DNA from: Larix kaempferi
Taxonomy: Eukaryota > Streptophyta > Pinopsida > Pinales > Pinaceae
Reading direction: 5' to 3'
Assembly: GCA_027924585.1 (NCBI GenBank)
Contig: BSBM01000440.1
Coordinates: 14,353,501 to 14,417,500 of the forward strand
Length of the DNA: 64,000 nt
Position numbers and translations under genes: made by a program. This document shows positions 43,816-57,240 of this stretch, one piece after another (position 1 is the stretch's first letter; every line of letters starts with the position of its first letter). The notes under the pieces were generated by a model. That model was not told where the DNA came from. It did no database searches and saw nothing but the letters and a program-made list of their open reading frames with translations.

Positions 43816-46330
43816 AGTAAGACATCCGAACTCAAGAATAAGATTTCCCATATGGCCATTTTTGCTTCATATTCATTCATTTGTTAGTAAACAATTCCTG
43901 CAATGACAAAGGCAATGCTCAAGGGGTTATGTATGACTTCCCTAGAGGTTAAGCCAGGTTTTAAGTTTTGGAGTAGCTTGAAAGTTAACTCTTGAAATCA
44001 AGAGTTGAATCCAAATTGTTTGTTCTACAACAGATCTGGGTCCTACCTCACAAGAATGGTATAATTGCTACTTGGGACTTTCAATGACAAATACATTACT
44101 TTGGATACTTGAGACTTTCAGTGGTAAAGTTCATGCATTCAATATTTACACAAGGTTGTTATATGATTGTTGCTTGCTACAAGTCTATCTCTTATGCTAT
44201 AGATAAGGAATTTCTAGCTTTTATACTGCTATATATACCTTGGGAGGCCACTGTTTGAAGTCTTTCATTGTTTAGGGATGAGGATTCATAAAAAACATTG
44301 TATTTGTTGCCCAGAAAATGCCTTTTTGGTCCTGCCCTTACCCACAAACTTGTTTGAGTGATGAATTTACAATTAAAGGATCAACTTTTAGTTAACTGCA
44401 CACTCAAATCGTTGTCATAGGAATCACATATAGTAAAATGATCAAGACTCTTGTTGCTCGGATTTTGATGATGCAATGCCCAAACTGCCCATAACATGTC
44501 CAAAACTGGTCCAAGTTTACTGTAGTGGATGCTCCTTGAAATAGGCTTCCTAGAAAGCTCTAGGCCCTATTGATACATGCCCAGATTATGCCCAAATTAA
44601 CAACTTCAGCCCGTAACTTATTTTTAGTGTTGTTTGATGCCCAAAATTCATAATGGCTACAACTACAATGCCCAAGATGATTGCTTGCATGTTCAGAATT
44701 GTTGTTCTTTCCTTCTTAGGCTTGGTTAAGGGCCTATAGGCTATAAGTGGCAAAATCACCTAACATTCATACCAAACCTATCTGAAGCTGATATCAAATC
44801 TATGAATGTAGAAAATGTCATACCAACCAAGTATGGTTTTTTTGGAAAGAAATCTGTCATGTTTGTGCACATACAAGCCTGTATTATGTCTAGAAAGGTT
44901 GCATCAATGGTGTGCAATGATCACCATTTTGGGAAAATTGTTTTAGTTTTGTAAGATTTACCTTTTTACTTAATTTTGATTTATGGCCTTCGCCTCCTAT
45001 CATGTTTCTCTTCACAATGTGCAGTTTCTTTGTTCAATAGATACATCATTTCTCACTGGTGAAAGTTGAACATGAAGGACATTCTTGTGCAGTTTGAGTT
45101 GTGCTGATTAAGAGCAGTATAACTTATTTAAATTCCCTTGCAGCTATAAATTTATTTATCCTAGAGGGATATTTAAAATCTTCTGAAAACATTGTGATGA
45201 TGGCTAGAGGAGGCGCACAGAGTGCACTTTGTATACTCAAGGAAGTGAAGCTAAAGGGTTACTTGACATTTACTATCCTAAGAAAATGTCTTATAACTCA
45301 TCAAATAAGGTAGTCTTACACAAACATATCTGAAGCTAATAGAAAATCTATGAATGCACAAATTGTCAACATTCCAAGTATGGTTGTTTTGGAAAGAATT
45401 CCATCAGTATTTGTCCATCTATGACCTTGATTTTTGTCTAAAAAGGTTGCATCAAGGGAGTGAAATGTTCACAGTTTTTGAAAAAATAGGCATCGTTTTT
45501 AAAGATTTACCTTTTTGTTTAACTTTATTTTATAGACTCAGCCTTCCATCACCAGTACACAAAACCACACCATCCAGTCTCCATATTGCAATTCATCAAA
45601 CTAGTCAACCTTTAGACATGTTAGTCATAATATCACCTTTGTGGCACCAAAAACACATCTATGCAACCCAACAAGGGCCCAACCAACCTACCAGTCACTA
45701 AAAAAAGATCCATAAATGTTGTCAATTGTTCTGAAATAACTTCCTTGGAAAAAAAAACTGTGCTGAAATAACTAGAAATGCTCTAGAAGCCCTTCTTGTT
45801 TATTTTATGAGGTTGGTTACGTGCTTTCCTTAGCTAAATTTAGAACATAAACACCACAATCCTGAGAAAATACCTCCCATATTATAATAAAAGAAGCAAT
45901 ATAAAAAATATGTAAAAAATGTAGAAGCTATAAAGTTGCATAGCATAAATGATACAGATAGATACAACTGAGTATAAAACATAGCTATTCAATAACCCAT
46001 GGCGCAAAGGTTTACACAGTATATACACAATGTCCAAATGGAAGCAATAACAATATAAGCATGAGAAATGATTCGCATATTTATACTGTTAGATATCCAA
46101 CTGAGAGTTTGCTTTTGCAGTGCTCTAAATTAGGTCACCAAAAAAAACATGAGGATGGCATCTGTTATTGTATTGGATCTTTTACTCTGATTGATGACTC
46201 CGACATCCTCTCTCTCTATCTTCTTAGACTATAGATCTCTGGTCTCTATCATTCTCATTGTATCATTGTACTTACACTACCTAATATCCTTTGCTAGACT
46301 GTTAGCTTATAGATCTTAGCTAGACACTTA
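43816..46330. other. CACTA interior without recognised gene
   Basis: Only short frames. A diverged direct duplication of about 230 bp is present (44770-44995 and 45325-45540), sharing ATCTGAAGCT, AAATCTATGAATG, CCAAGTATGGTT, AAGGTTGCATCAA and GATTTACCTTTTT. Confidence 0.6.
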
Positions 46331-46337
46331 GCTTTGA

Positions 46338-46640
46338 TAGTTAGCTGAAGCGGTCAAGAACCAGACATGAGATCTCTTCCTTGAAGTTGGGGAGGTCACA
46401 CATTCAAATCTCTTGATCTGCTCAAAGTTAGGCTCTACAATCAGGGCCATGGTTTACCCCATTTACCATCCATGAATCATGGGAAAATAGTCAGATGGTT
46501 TTCCACGAGGTTATTCCTTGGAAAAAATCTCTTAGCTAGGCATTTAGTTCCTTATAATTTTTCTTTCATCATTGAACTAGGGATTGATTTCGAACTCCCA
46601 CATTGTATTCCCCTGGATTGTATCTTTTAGTCCCATTGAC
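46338..46640 (+). mobile_element. SINE-like sequence with a tRNA-Leu-type head
   Basis: TAGCTGAAGCGGTCAAG (A-box region), CCAGACATGAGATCT and, 45 bases on, ACATTCAAATCTC (B box) reproduce the layout of a long-arm tRNA such as tRNA-Leu. A non-tRNA body follows. The right end and target duplication are not resolved, so it could also be a decayed tRNA pseudogene. Confidence 0.45.
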
Positions 46641-46815
46641 CTACTTTTTATGGTCATTTGTTGATAATTAATAAAATTATCTTGTAGTATGTTCTTTAAA
46701 TGGTTAGTTCCTGGCCTAATTGCTAGTCCCTATGCCCAACAATATGCCTTATACTAGAAAAAATATCTATCATAAGAAGCCTGGGAAAGAGAACTTGCCT
46801 GTATTCAACACCCAA

Positions 46816-47088
46816 TTATGTTGAATCTTCTCTTGCAATGGAGCTTTCAACAATTGCCATATCTTTTTCACCTATATTTTTGATGTCACCAAGGCCGGAT
46901 AGAGAAGTGTCGTTCTCTGCCAACATAGAAGTACTGGGAACTTTCCCTATCACTTTATCATGATTAGATTCTACCTGTGGAATATTATTGTCTTGAAAAG
47001 TAGGTTGATCAATATTTTGAGGCATTTGTGTCAGTATGAGAGAAACATCACTGTTTGTGCTTATGGAGACTACTGTCGAGGCTGCCAA
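46816..47088 (-). other. Open frame of unknown origin next to the 296-bp repeats
   Basis: A 90-codon frame (VVSISTNSDVSLILTQMPQN and following) without recognised domain. It precedes the repeat array on the strand with coding-like content, so may belong to the same captured gene. Confidence 0.25.
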
Positions 47089-47108
47089 TCATAGACAATG
47101 CTAAGGGT

Positions 47109-48585
47109 TCTATTGGATTGTTGGTGCTAAGCTCTGTCTTGACTGGATTTTATCAGCTTCTTGCTCCAAGTCAACCAATTCTATAGCCACTCCCATTGAA
47201 CATGTAAACAAGAAACTGTTTTCATTACATTTAATGTAGACTCGTTGCCTCCTACAACTTGTCCAGCACCTTCTGAATTTTAATTGGCCCTAGTTTGCTC
47301 TCCTTTTGAACCGGAATGACCAAAAATCACATCAACAATATCACCACTGCAATAAATTTAGAGAAAATTAAATTGTAATAGGTGTGTTTGCACTTACAGG
47401 ACTCTATTGGATTGTTGGTGCCAAGCTCTGTCTTGACTGGATTTTTATTAGCTACTTGCTCTAGGTCAACCAATTCTATAGCCACTCCCATTGAACATGT
47501 AAACAAGAACCTGTTCACATTACATTTAATGTAGACCTGTTGCCTCTTACAGCTTGTCCAGCGCCTTCTGAATTTGAATTGGCCCGAATATGCTCTCCTT
47601 TTGAACCCACATGACCAAAAATCACATCAACGATATCACCAGTGCAATAAAATTAGAGCAAATGAAATTGTAACAGGTGTGTTTGCACTTTACAGGGTTC
47701 TATTGGATTGCTAGTGCCAAGCTCTGTCTTGACTGGATTTTTATCAGCTACTTGCTCCAGGTCAACCAATTCTATAGCCACTCCCATTAAACATGTAAAC
47801 AAGAACGTGTTCGCATTACATTTAACAAAGACTCGTCGCCTCCTACAGCTTTTCCAACGCCTTCTGAATTTGAAATGGCTCGAGTCTACTCTCGTTTTGA
47901 ACCTGGATGACCAAAAAGCACATAAGCGATATCACCACTATAGTAAAGTTAGAGCAAATGAAATTGTAACAGGTGTGTTTGCACTTTACAGGTTTCTATT
48001 GGATTTTTGGTGCCAAGCTCTGTCTTGACTGGGTTTTTATCAGCTAGTTGCTCCAAATCAACCAATTCTATAGCCACTCCCATTGAACGTGTAAAAAAGA
48101 ACTTGTTCGCATTACATTTAACATAGAATCGTCGCCTACTACAGCTTTTCCAGCGCCTTCTGAATTTGAATTGGTCCGAGTCTACTCTCCTTTTGAACCT
48201 CCATGACCAAAAAGAACATCAGCGATATCACCACTGTAATAAAATTAGAGCAAATGAAATTGTAACAGGTGTATTTGCACTTTACAGGGTTCTATTGGAT
48301 TGTTGGTGCTAAGCTCTGTCTTGACTGGATTTTTATCAGCTATTTGCTCCAGGTCAACCAATTCTATAGCCACTCCCATTGAACATGTAAACAAGAACCT
48401 GTTCGCATTACATTTAATGTAGACTCATTGCCTCCTACAGCTTGTCCAACACCTTATGAAATTTAATTGGCCCGAGTCTGCTCTCCTTTTGAACCTGCAT
48501 GACCAAAAGGCACATCAACGATATCACCACTGCAATAAAATTAGAGCAAATTAAATTGTAACAGGTGTGTTTTCACTATACAGGA
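47109..48585 (-). repeat. 296-bp tandem repeat, 5 copies, each exon-like
   Basis: TCTATTGGATT starts units near 47109, 47403, 47699, 47995 and 48291. On the minus strand every copy contains a frame reading approximately FTCSMGVAIELVDLEQ then KNPVKTELGTNNPIE, bounded by an acceptor-like TTTTATTGCAG and a donor-like CTGTAAAG. This looks like tandem amplification of one exon with intron flanks. The protein is not recognised. Confidence 0.85.
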
Positions 48586-51240
48586 ACAAAGTAAAAAGCC
48601 ATACTTCCTAAATCCCATAGAGTATGGTTGGAATATGGGGAGCTTGTAGTATCGATAAAAGATGAACAATCCTGTGCAGGTCAAAGAGGAGACACTGTAG
48701 GAGATGGCCCCAACTTCATCTCTGGAGTGGGCTCAGATTTCATGTCAGGCATTGAACTAATTGTTTGACTTGAGACCATTCTTAAAAGGTTAAACAAAGT
48801 TTCTTTAACTTCAGCTTCCTGCTCCAGTATCATTGTTGGAGATAGCTGTCACGATGAATCCAAATTCTAGCAATGCATATCGAAAGAAACAACCAATCTA
48901 ATACATGCTGAAATACGCTCTTGGAAAATAACGATCGAGAGCCAATTTAAATTTTAGACCTTCTGAAATTTGGCAGGCCAGAGTTTGTGATTGTTAGGCG
49001 TCTGCAAATAAATAGTATAGTCACATCCACTTGCATCGAAATCACCATAATAAATAGCAAAAAGATAACTTAAAAAAACAATCGCATGAACAAAAAGTAA
49101 GCTATCAGCTGTATCTTGACCTTCTTTCTAAATAGGGCTATTGGCAGGAAGAGGAGGAGTGGTATTAGGGGCAGTTTTACAACTTGTTGGGGCCATTAGT
49201 ATTTCGAGAGGACGAACATGAGAAACATTCGGTTGCCATTCCAATTCTCCTTTATGATATTCATGCATGTCCAAAATATAGGGTGTTTTCAGTCACCAAA
49301 CAACCATCCAAATATCAAAACCCCAATTTACCTTTTCCATAACCCTAAACCACAAATACGAAATGATAAATACTTACTATGAAGAGTAGTCTAGTATAAA
49401 AACCATTGTCTGCAAAATGGAAAAATACAACTTCTGAGCTTGAACGCCCATTTAACCCATCTTGGCCAATGATATCTACTATGTGGATAAAACGATTGGA
49501 ATCCTAGTTCAGTGAGGGGGGGCACGCCCGTAACAGTTGTATGAAATGCAGTTTAGATCAGAGGAGAAGTAAGTGGCCCTTTGCAGTTTCAATGAGGATG
49601 ACCAGGCCTATGATCGAACGATTGAGTCATGGCTCAGTGAGGAGAAGGGCCAGTGAAGAGAAGGGGCACTGCAACTCTGTGAGGAGATGGGGTATGCATA
49701 ATGGCAGTCAAAATAAATTTCATTTTTTATACCGAACCCTTGGCCTGCGACCCTGGCTCAAAATAAATTTCATTTTTTTATATTTTTTTTTATATTGAAC
49801 GTGACCCCCTGTGCCCCTAGCCAGTAGCCCCCTTAGCGCCACCCCACAATACCTATATTGGTGACTATAAATTAAAATTCATTTCTACCCTTTCTATATA
49901 ACAATATATTGACATGGGAGTTAACCCTTTTTAATTACCCCTTTGTGAATGAACATGCTAAGGTGTCCCACCTAGGTGTGTATGTCCCATCCCTCTTTTT
50001 AAAAAAATAACATCCTACTCTCTTCAAAGTGATTACAATTGAATAACACTGCCAAAATAAAGGATATTTAATCATACCTTTAGATGAATTTCATAAAGAG
50101 ATTTCAAAACTAACACATGAGTGCAAGGATCCATATTTTGGTATGCTATAATCTCCTCCATACATTGAAAATATGCAATTGTATCACTATTACGCTCCAC
50201 ATAAAGAATGAAAGTGATTTATTCCAAGATCGAACTACCTATCCATGACATGCAACAAGTAGAAGTTCACCTTGTGCAACCTCATATAAAACACAAACGG
50301 AGATGATTAAGCACTTTCTACCAAGGAAAAGAAATCACATAATGTAAGAATCAAAATGTTTGACTATAGAGTACCCAAGGCCACCAATCTGAAGGCTTCT
50401 TGCACAATGTCGTAACCCACATGTTATTCCCTAATGTCCTGCTCACTGGTGGTATTCCCTATAAAAAAATTAGAAATTAAATGCTTTGTTAAAAATTTCA
50501 AACCATATCATAAATGTTGCATCAATTCCATTTAGTTTTACAAAAATGAAGGGTAAAACAATCTCTATTGTGATCTACAATGAAGAGATATTGTTCTTGC
50601 AGATTGTTTTACTTTGCAATGAAAGAATATATTGTCCATCTCTATTATGATCTATAATGAAAACTATTGTCAATGACACTGTTCTAGCATAATGTTATCC
50701 TACCCTACCAAGAAAGTATAAAATTATAAATCTAAGGACATGAACAACATGCTAATATTTCGATAGCTCAAGTAACTAAAAGGAAATGAATGTTACCTTA
50801 TGAAAGGGTTTGGTCAACCTGAGCCTGGCCCAGCAATGGAGTAAGTTGTAATTTCCATGGAAACCTACAAATCAAATGTAAAGCTTTAGCATACCAGCTA
50901 AGTAAGACAATACCCCTTTCAAGTTGGAATTTCTACCTTCCTGCAGAGTCAAATATTTCATAAGGACCAGTTTCCCCAACGATAGAGTTGGTGTTGTTTT
51001 CAAAGGAAACGATATCATAAAAATAAAAGAAATAGAAAAGAAAAGAAATATTCTTTTTTTATTTATTGTTATTATGGAGATGTTACACCTAAGGTGTGAA
51101 GTGTGCCATAAACTCTTATAAAAAGGCTTTGATTACAATTTTTCCTCCTAAAATCTCCCTATACAAGATATTATTTGCAGTATAGAAGTTTCCATTCGGA
51201 CCCTTCCTACCTATGATGCTAAAGAAGTCCAGTAAGATCA
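48586..51240. other. CACTA interior without recognised gene
   Basis: No coding similarity seen on either strand. A short related pair of CAATGAAGAGATATTG-like words occurs at 50580-50660. Confidence 0.5.
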
Positions 51241-51269
51241 TTCCAACAACTTAAAATGAGCCCCTAAAA

Positions 51270-51430
51270 TCCAACCTCTCTATAAATGAATTTGAAGCCT
51301 TAAAAATGGCGTAGTGCCAATCCAAATAGTGATCCTAAAAGCCAATAAAGGAAATTCCACAACTATTATGAACACTACAGATTACAACTCTAAAATGTTT
51401 GACCTCCTTTCCACCATTACATGTAAATCA
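51270..51430 (+). pseudogene. PLE reverse transcriptase N-terminal fragment inside the CACTA element
   Basis: LSINEFEALKM, then in the next frame IVILKANKGNSTTIMNTTDY and NSKMFDLLST, match the N-terminal part of PLE reverse transcriptases (conserved ADKGN and MD--DY). The remainder is not recognisable. It is plus strand and is the part missing from the PLE at 27040-28545, but it is a separate piece. Confidence 0.55.
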
Positions 51431-54400
51431 ATTAATTTAATGGCCCGAACTAATTGCAAGGATAAGTGGCTCATTATCCATTGCATACCCAACACAGTTA
51501 ATATTTACCCAATCATCCATGGTATTCATTTGTCACATCGCACCCTCAACATTATGAAGGCCATAGTAATGGGATGGTCAGGCATGTGTGGAAATAATTC
51601 AACCAACCCCCATCTTGACTTCAATTTTAGAAAACTTCCCTTGGTTCTTGTAAATGGTCTATTCTCAAATTGTTGTGGAGGTTTACTCTTGGCTTAGCTT
51701 TAGGAGGGTAACATTCTCTGTTAGTGCACATTGTATGTTGGTTCAACCTCTTCCCAGTATTTTTCATTTGCAAGTGGAATTCTTAGGGTTTTGGGTAGGC
51801 ATTCAATATATGTTGGTTCAATCTCTTCTTGATCCTTTTCATTTTCTAGTAGAATCCCCAAGGACTAGGTAGGATCTTTCTCAGGTTGTTGAGACAAAGG
51901 CCATTCAAAGGAATGTTTGGTTGCTTGTGGTTCTTCTAGAACCTTTTCCAATATCGTTTCTCTTACCCTTATTTCCCCAGCCTTGTGTCTTTCCATTTCC
52001 CTTGGCTAAGATCTCTATGTTGGAGTTTCAGTTCATTGTGGAAAAAGAAAGGAAGGTGGTGACTATGGTTGCTTCACATAGTCATCCCAGTAGATGCTCT
52101 AATTGTGAGAATGCAGAAATGAAGCAAGCTATAAGGAGGCATGAAAATCATTGTGGTGAGTTCCAAGACAATATTTCCTCTATTATGAGAAGGGGATTCC
52201 TCCATGGCATCTTTCCTCCTTAGTTAACCAAGCTAACCCAATCCATCTCAGGTCACAATTTAAAATATGTGTTGTGAGAGAGATTCTACAAAGGGCCTTC
52301 GTGTGTGTCTAGAGGGTCAACATTTGGCATGGCAGGTTACACTATGGGCTCTGTGGGCGGGTGATGTTAATTGCTATGTGATGATGAGCTTTTTTATTCA
52401 CAAAGTTGTTGTATATATATATATATATAATTGTTTTATTAATATGCATTAAATATATTAAAAATGTAATGTATTAATACTACATTTAATTAAATTTGAC
52501 ATTAAAATTGTTAATATATTTTCAGCCAGGTGGAAGGAATGAAATATCATAGCCTACCTTTGAGTCTCGATAATCTACCTTTTAAATTGAACCATAACAA
52601 CAAAAGAAGTTTGTTAATGGCATGATTTGTGAAAATTCTAGATACATGAGTAATTAAGAGCTCGAGGCTCTAAAATTTGATGTGTTTTTTAACAATCCAT
52701 GATTCGGTGAATTCATAGTCACTGGCATGAAATTTAAGTTATTTAAGGAAAGAATTAGTGTATCTACATCTCTGTCGAAACCGTTTTCCATGCTAATGCG
52801 GGCCACTGTCCTCCTTATTGTTTTACCAAAAGGCATGAAAATGAGGAAGAAGACTTAAAATTATGGACTTCACCATCAAAGAAGCCTTACAATCACATTG
52901 GTAAGGAGTGATAAGAAGATCACAACAATCCAACGTGTCAAATCTCAGATGACAATGCCAATTAAATACTTATATGGTAAACTTAATATAATACTTACTT
53001 ATAGTTGTATCTTAATCTTTGTGTCTTGACACATTTGATAATTTATGGTTGTCTCTACACCTTGACTCAATTGATATTATAAGGTGAGGATGTGCATGCA
53101 TAATAATCCTTAGTTATGGCTATGCGATGAGGATTTAAATGGAAGAGGATGTAAAGACATGTAATTTTTATACGTATTTTGGTGGTGAGTGTTGAAGACA
53201 AACGTGGTGAGAAACCACATATGTTTGGAAGGATGGAGGGAGATCACACGATCATGATCATGCCACCCATCAAATTGAAGACAATTCCTGAGCCAAAAAT
53301 TGTTTTTTTTTAATTTTATTAATAACCATTGTGGTACGTTGGTCCAAATGTTTTTTCTAACTCATTGTTTCTCCATATTGTGTGCCTAGTGCCACCTCTC
53401 TATATCAATGCATAAATCAACCTCTGCTTGGTTTGCGGTTCTAGTTGCATGCCATTATTTGTAGTTGCATGCCATTGAGTGTTGTTTAGAGTTGTCATGA
53501 GTCTGTGACATTCATGCAAGAAATGAATTCTTGTAGAGGCGGACTCATCAAAGCGGCAATTTGAATTTCATTTTGACAAAAAACGAGTGGACATTGGTAG
53601 CCAGGTTCACATAGGTAGTAGGCACAATGTTTCGGCCTTGTTTTGGGCCTAGTAGTGGTTCTCTATTGTTATAGCCATAGTCATTGACACATTGTCACAC
53701 CTTAGATCTCATCCTGAAGTGACTTGGGATTCAGAGTCAAATACTAGTGGCTAGTACCTCGTAGTCGTCAGTCATCACTCGTCACCTTGCACAGCTAAGT
53801 TGTGAGTGCATGACATGAGTGAGTGAATGATTATAATTTATGATATTTCCAATATTTTGAATGACGAGTTGAATTTTATAGCATAGGAATTTCAACATAG
53901 AAATTGAAATTTATATGGATGGGTAATTTCAAATGTTGCCCTTCTTTTGAAATGTTGATATAAGTTATGTCCTTCCTATTGGAAGGGTAAAATTCAGATT
54001 TTAAAATTTTTTTTAAGGGAAATTTTAACTTTACACTTCTAGGAAGGGCTAGAACCCTTTGGGAGGGCCAGGAAGGGTTCAAATTTGAACGTTGAGTACA
54101 AGGCTAGGCACATTACATATTAAAATACATTTATATGGATTTGCAAGAAAGCCACTAAATTCAATAAATTATTAAATACATTGTTTAAGTAAATAATTAT
54201 GATTCCACTTTAGAACTGAGCGGAGCAATGGAGGATGCGTCTAGTACAGAAGCTTTTCCGGTCTCTTCAGGGTTTTTCTGGTGTTTTAGAAGTGCATGAA
54301 TACTTTCTCCATTTTGCTGTGTATATGTGGAAGAATGGAGTATTTGTTATACGTGGAATGGGAGGCAGAGACTTGAGTCACCCTTCACAAAAAGGGGAAA

Positions 54401-54530
54401 ACAATGAGAATAAAGGGTGATGGAATGAAAATTACTAGCATGTTGAAATTGGTGGGAAAATTTTCATTTTTGGTGTTACAAATCTAAAAATTACCAACAT
54501 ATCCCACTTGTAGTTGAAATTAGATTCACT
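51431..54530. other. CACTA interior without recognised gene
   Basis: A 100-codon frame at 51921-52223 and shorter ones show no family. There is a TA microsatellite at about 52411-52430 and a small AGTTGCATGCCATT duplication near 53450. Confidence 0.5.
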
Positions 54531-54539
54531 CTTTAGAGA

Positions 54540-56240
54540 TTATGTGATGTCGCAAGGCCTTAATCATCACTCAAGAGAAACAAAGGGAATTGTTACATAT
54601 AGGCTAGATATTCCATATGTAGGTCATATGTAGTAGTCTATGTTAACATGCATGGACCATCAACCCCATAGCAAATTAATATGTTATTAGGCCCTAAAAT
54701 TAGTTTATAGGCCACAAGAACCATCGTCAATGTTACAAATATTGAAATGGCCACAATATCTCGCTTGTAAGGTAAAGTAATTATGTGTAGGGCCCTACAC
54801 ATGGACCATGAATCATATAGTAAATTTATTAACCATGGACCATTATTTAGGTTATGATAACCACTATTGGCTTACATAACCTATAAATATTAAACCATGG
54901 TTGGTTTATTGGTTTACATAACCATGGACAAACCAACAACAATAATGACATCGATGATGGTGACAATGATGATCATGACGATCTCACATGTAGGCTAGAG
55001 ATTCTTATGTAGTAATCTAGGTTAACATGCATGGACCATCAACCCCATGGAAAAATAATATGGAATTAGACCCTAAATTTAGTTCACATGCCATATTCTA
55101 GGCCATGAGAACCATCCTTTGTGTTACAAAGATTGAAATGGCCACCATAAATAATGCCACTAATTAGACATTGACCTAACACAACCAACCCATGTAAATG
55201 ACTCATGCACTTGGCACACTTGATCCATGCAATGAATTCATGCACCTAGGAAGCTTCAACCTCTAACCCCCTCACCTCGTACCTAACCTTAACATCTATC
55301 CCCAAACCGAATAACATGATAACTTATAAACCACTTAACCACTAGTACCAACAAAACCAGAACCCCTTGCCCACTAACTCACTGATCCCTTAGGTGCCTC
55401 ACTTCTAATCCAAAAACTTCCCAAATCCTACCACACTATGAAATTGTAGAAAATATCCCCTTAAGCCAGTGTCCCTCTAACCCTAACCCACTACCCCCTA
55501 ACCCAATCACTAGCATGCCTACTGCACCAAATCAACACGATAAACTTTGACCTTGGGTTATTTATAACCAAGGTTTTAGATCAAATACTTTGACATCAAG
55601 GTTTGAATGATCACTGTATGGGATTTTATCAAACCAAAATTAGTGCAAAAATAAACACAAGAACTTAGACTATAAACAAAATATTCCCTATCTAGGGTAT
55701 GTATGATGACTCAAGTCCCTATGCATCGCCCATGAGTCTCAAAATAAAGTTTTATTTCCCAATAACCTACATTTTTGCCCTAGACCATAACATAGGCTCC
55801 TAGAACCATCCACGACATGAAAATACTAAAAAAAATTGACAATGTGTTACTCAAAAGCTAAATATTCCTTGCTTATGGCCTATGTGGTGGTACAGAGAAA
55901 CGCCCATAGGTCACAAGACCTTGAGATAACTACCAGTCATTATAAACTAGATTTTTATCTAACACCATTGACACCATGGATTAGGCTTCAAGAACCATCC
56001 ATGATGTTGTAAATATTGAAATGGCCACCATACCCACTTGCAAGCTAAATATTCCTTGTGTAGGAATCATGTGGTGATTAGGGCCCTACAAATGGACCAT
56101 TAGCCATAAAGGATAATGTTATGGCACATAAGTTTGTATTTTGACCATGGATCATGGAAAGTTGGAGTGTGAGAACCATTTTTGATGTGGAAAACCTAGC
56201 ATGACTACCTCAATTGTAGAGCTCTAATGGGATATGGTGT
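54540..56240. repeat. Degenerate tandem repeat, about 190-bp unit
   Basis: AGAACCATC followed by ATTGAAATGGCCAC and, further on, GGGCCCTACA-ATGGACCAT recurs with starts near 54719, 54858-54910, 55107, 55805, 55991 and 56176. Spacing is about 185-194 bp. The stretch 55160-55790 is too diverged to assign. Confidence 0.7.
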
Positions 56241-56349
56241 TGAATGATGATGCATACCCTTCCTAACACTACAATAGCTTGTGTGCGCTTAGCTCCAATG
56301 TTTTGATGAGATGCATTATTGAACCCATGTGACACACCTAACGCACATA

Positions 56350-57240
56350 CATAAATGACTTTTAGGGGGTTTTAAAAAAACTTCCTCGAAAATTTCAATT
56401 CGCATGACTTTTAGGGGGGGAGTTCAACAAACTACCTCCAAAAATTCAATTCTCGTGACTTTTAAGGGTGCTTTCAAAAACCCGCCTCCAAAAGTTCAAT
56501 TCTCATGACTTTTAAGAGGGGGTTCCAAATAACCACGTCCAAAAGTTCAATTCTCATGACTTTTAGAGGGGGGAGCTCCAACAAACCGCCTCCACGAGCT
56601 CAATTCTCAGGACTTTTAAGGGGGTGCCAAAAACTGCCTCCAAAAGTTCAATTCTCATGACTTTCAAGGGGGGTTCCAAAAAAACCGCCTCCCAAAGTTC
56701 AATTCTCATGAATTTTAGGGGGTTTTGACAAACCGCCCCCAAAAGTTGTGAGAATTGGGCTTTTAGGGGAGGGTTTTCAACAATCGCCTCCAAAAGTTCA
56801 ATTCTCATGACTTTTAAGGGGGGATCCAAAAAAACCGCCTCCAAAAGTTCAATTCTCATGACTTTTAGAGGGGGTTTTGACAAACCGTTCCCAAAAGTTA
56901 TGAGAATTGGGCTTTTAGGGGGGGTTTTTCAACAACCGCCTCCAAAAGTTCAATTCTCATGACTTTTAAGGGGGGTTCCAAAAAAACCGCCTCCAAAAGT
57001 TCAATTCTCATGACTTTTAGGGGGGATTTCGACAAACCACCCCCAAAATTTATGAGAATTGGGGTTTTAGGGGGGGGTTTACAAAAACCGCCCCCAAACG
57101 TCAAATTTCAGGACTTTTGGGGGCGGATTTTAAAAAACCGCCCCCAAAATTCCAATTTCCATGACCTTTAGGGGCGGTTTTAAAAGACTGCCTCTAAAGG
57201 TCTGAAAAAACTTTTAGGGGGGGTTTTACCAAGACCCCCG
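56350..57240. repeat. Right subterminal repeats of the CACTA element
   Basis: About 15 copies of a 45-50 bp unit built from TTCAATTCTCATGACTTTTA, GGGGGG and AAACCGCCTCCAAAAG. The GGGGCGGTTTT core is shared with the left array in opposite orientation. Open frames across it are repeat artefacts. Confidence 0.9.

Noticed and set aside
47109-48585. CRISPR-like array
   Set aside because: Units of 296 bp are contiguous without spacers, and the genome is eukaryotic.
56563-57104. Repeat protein frames (PPLKVMRIELLEAV units)
   Set aside because: They are translations of the CACTA subterminal repeats.
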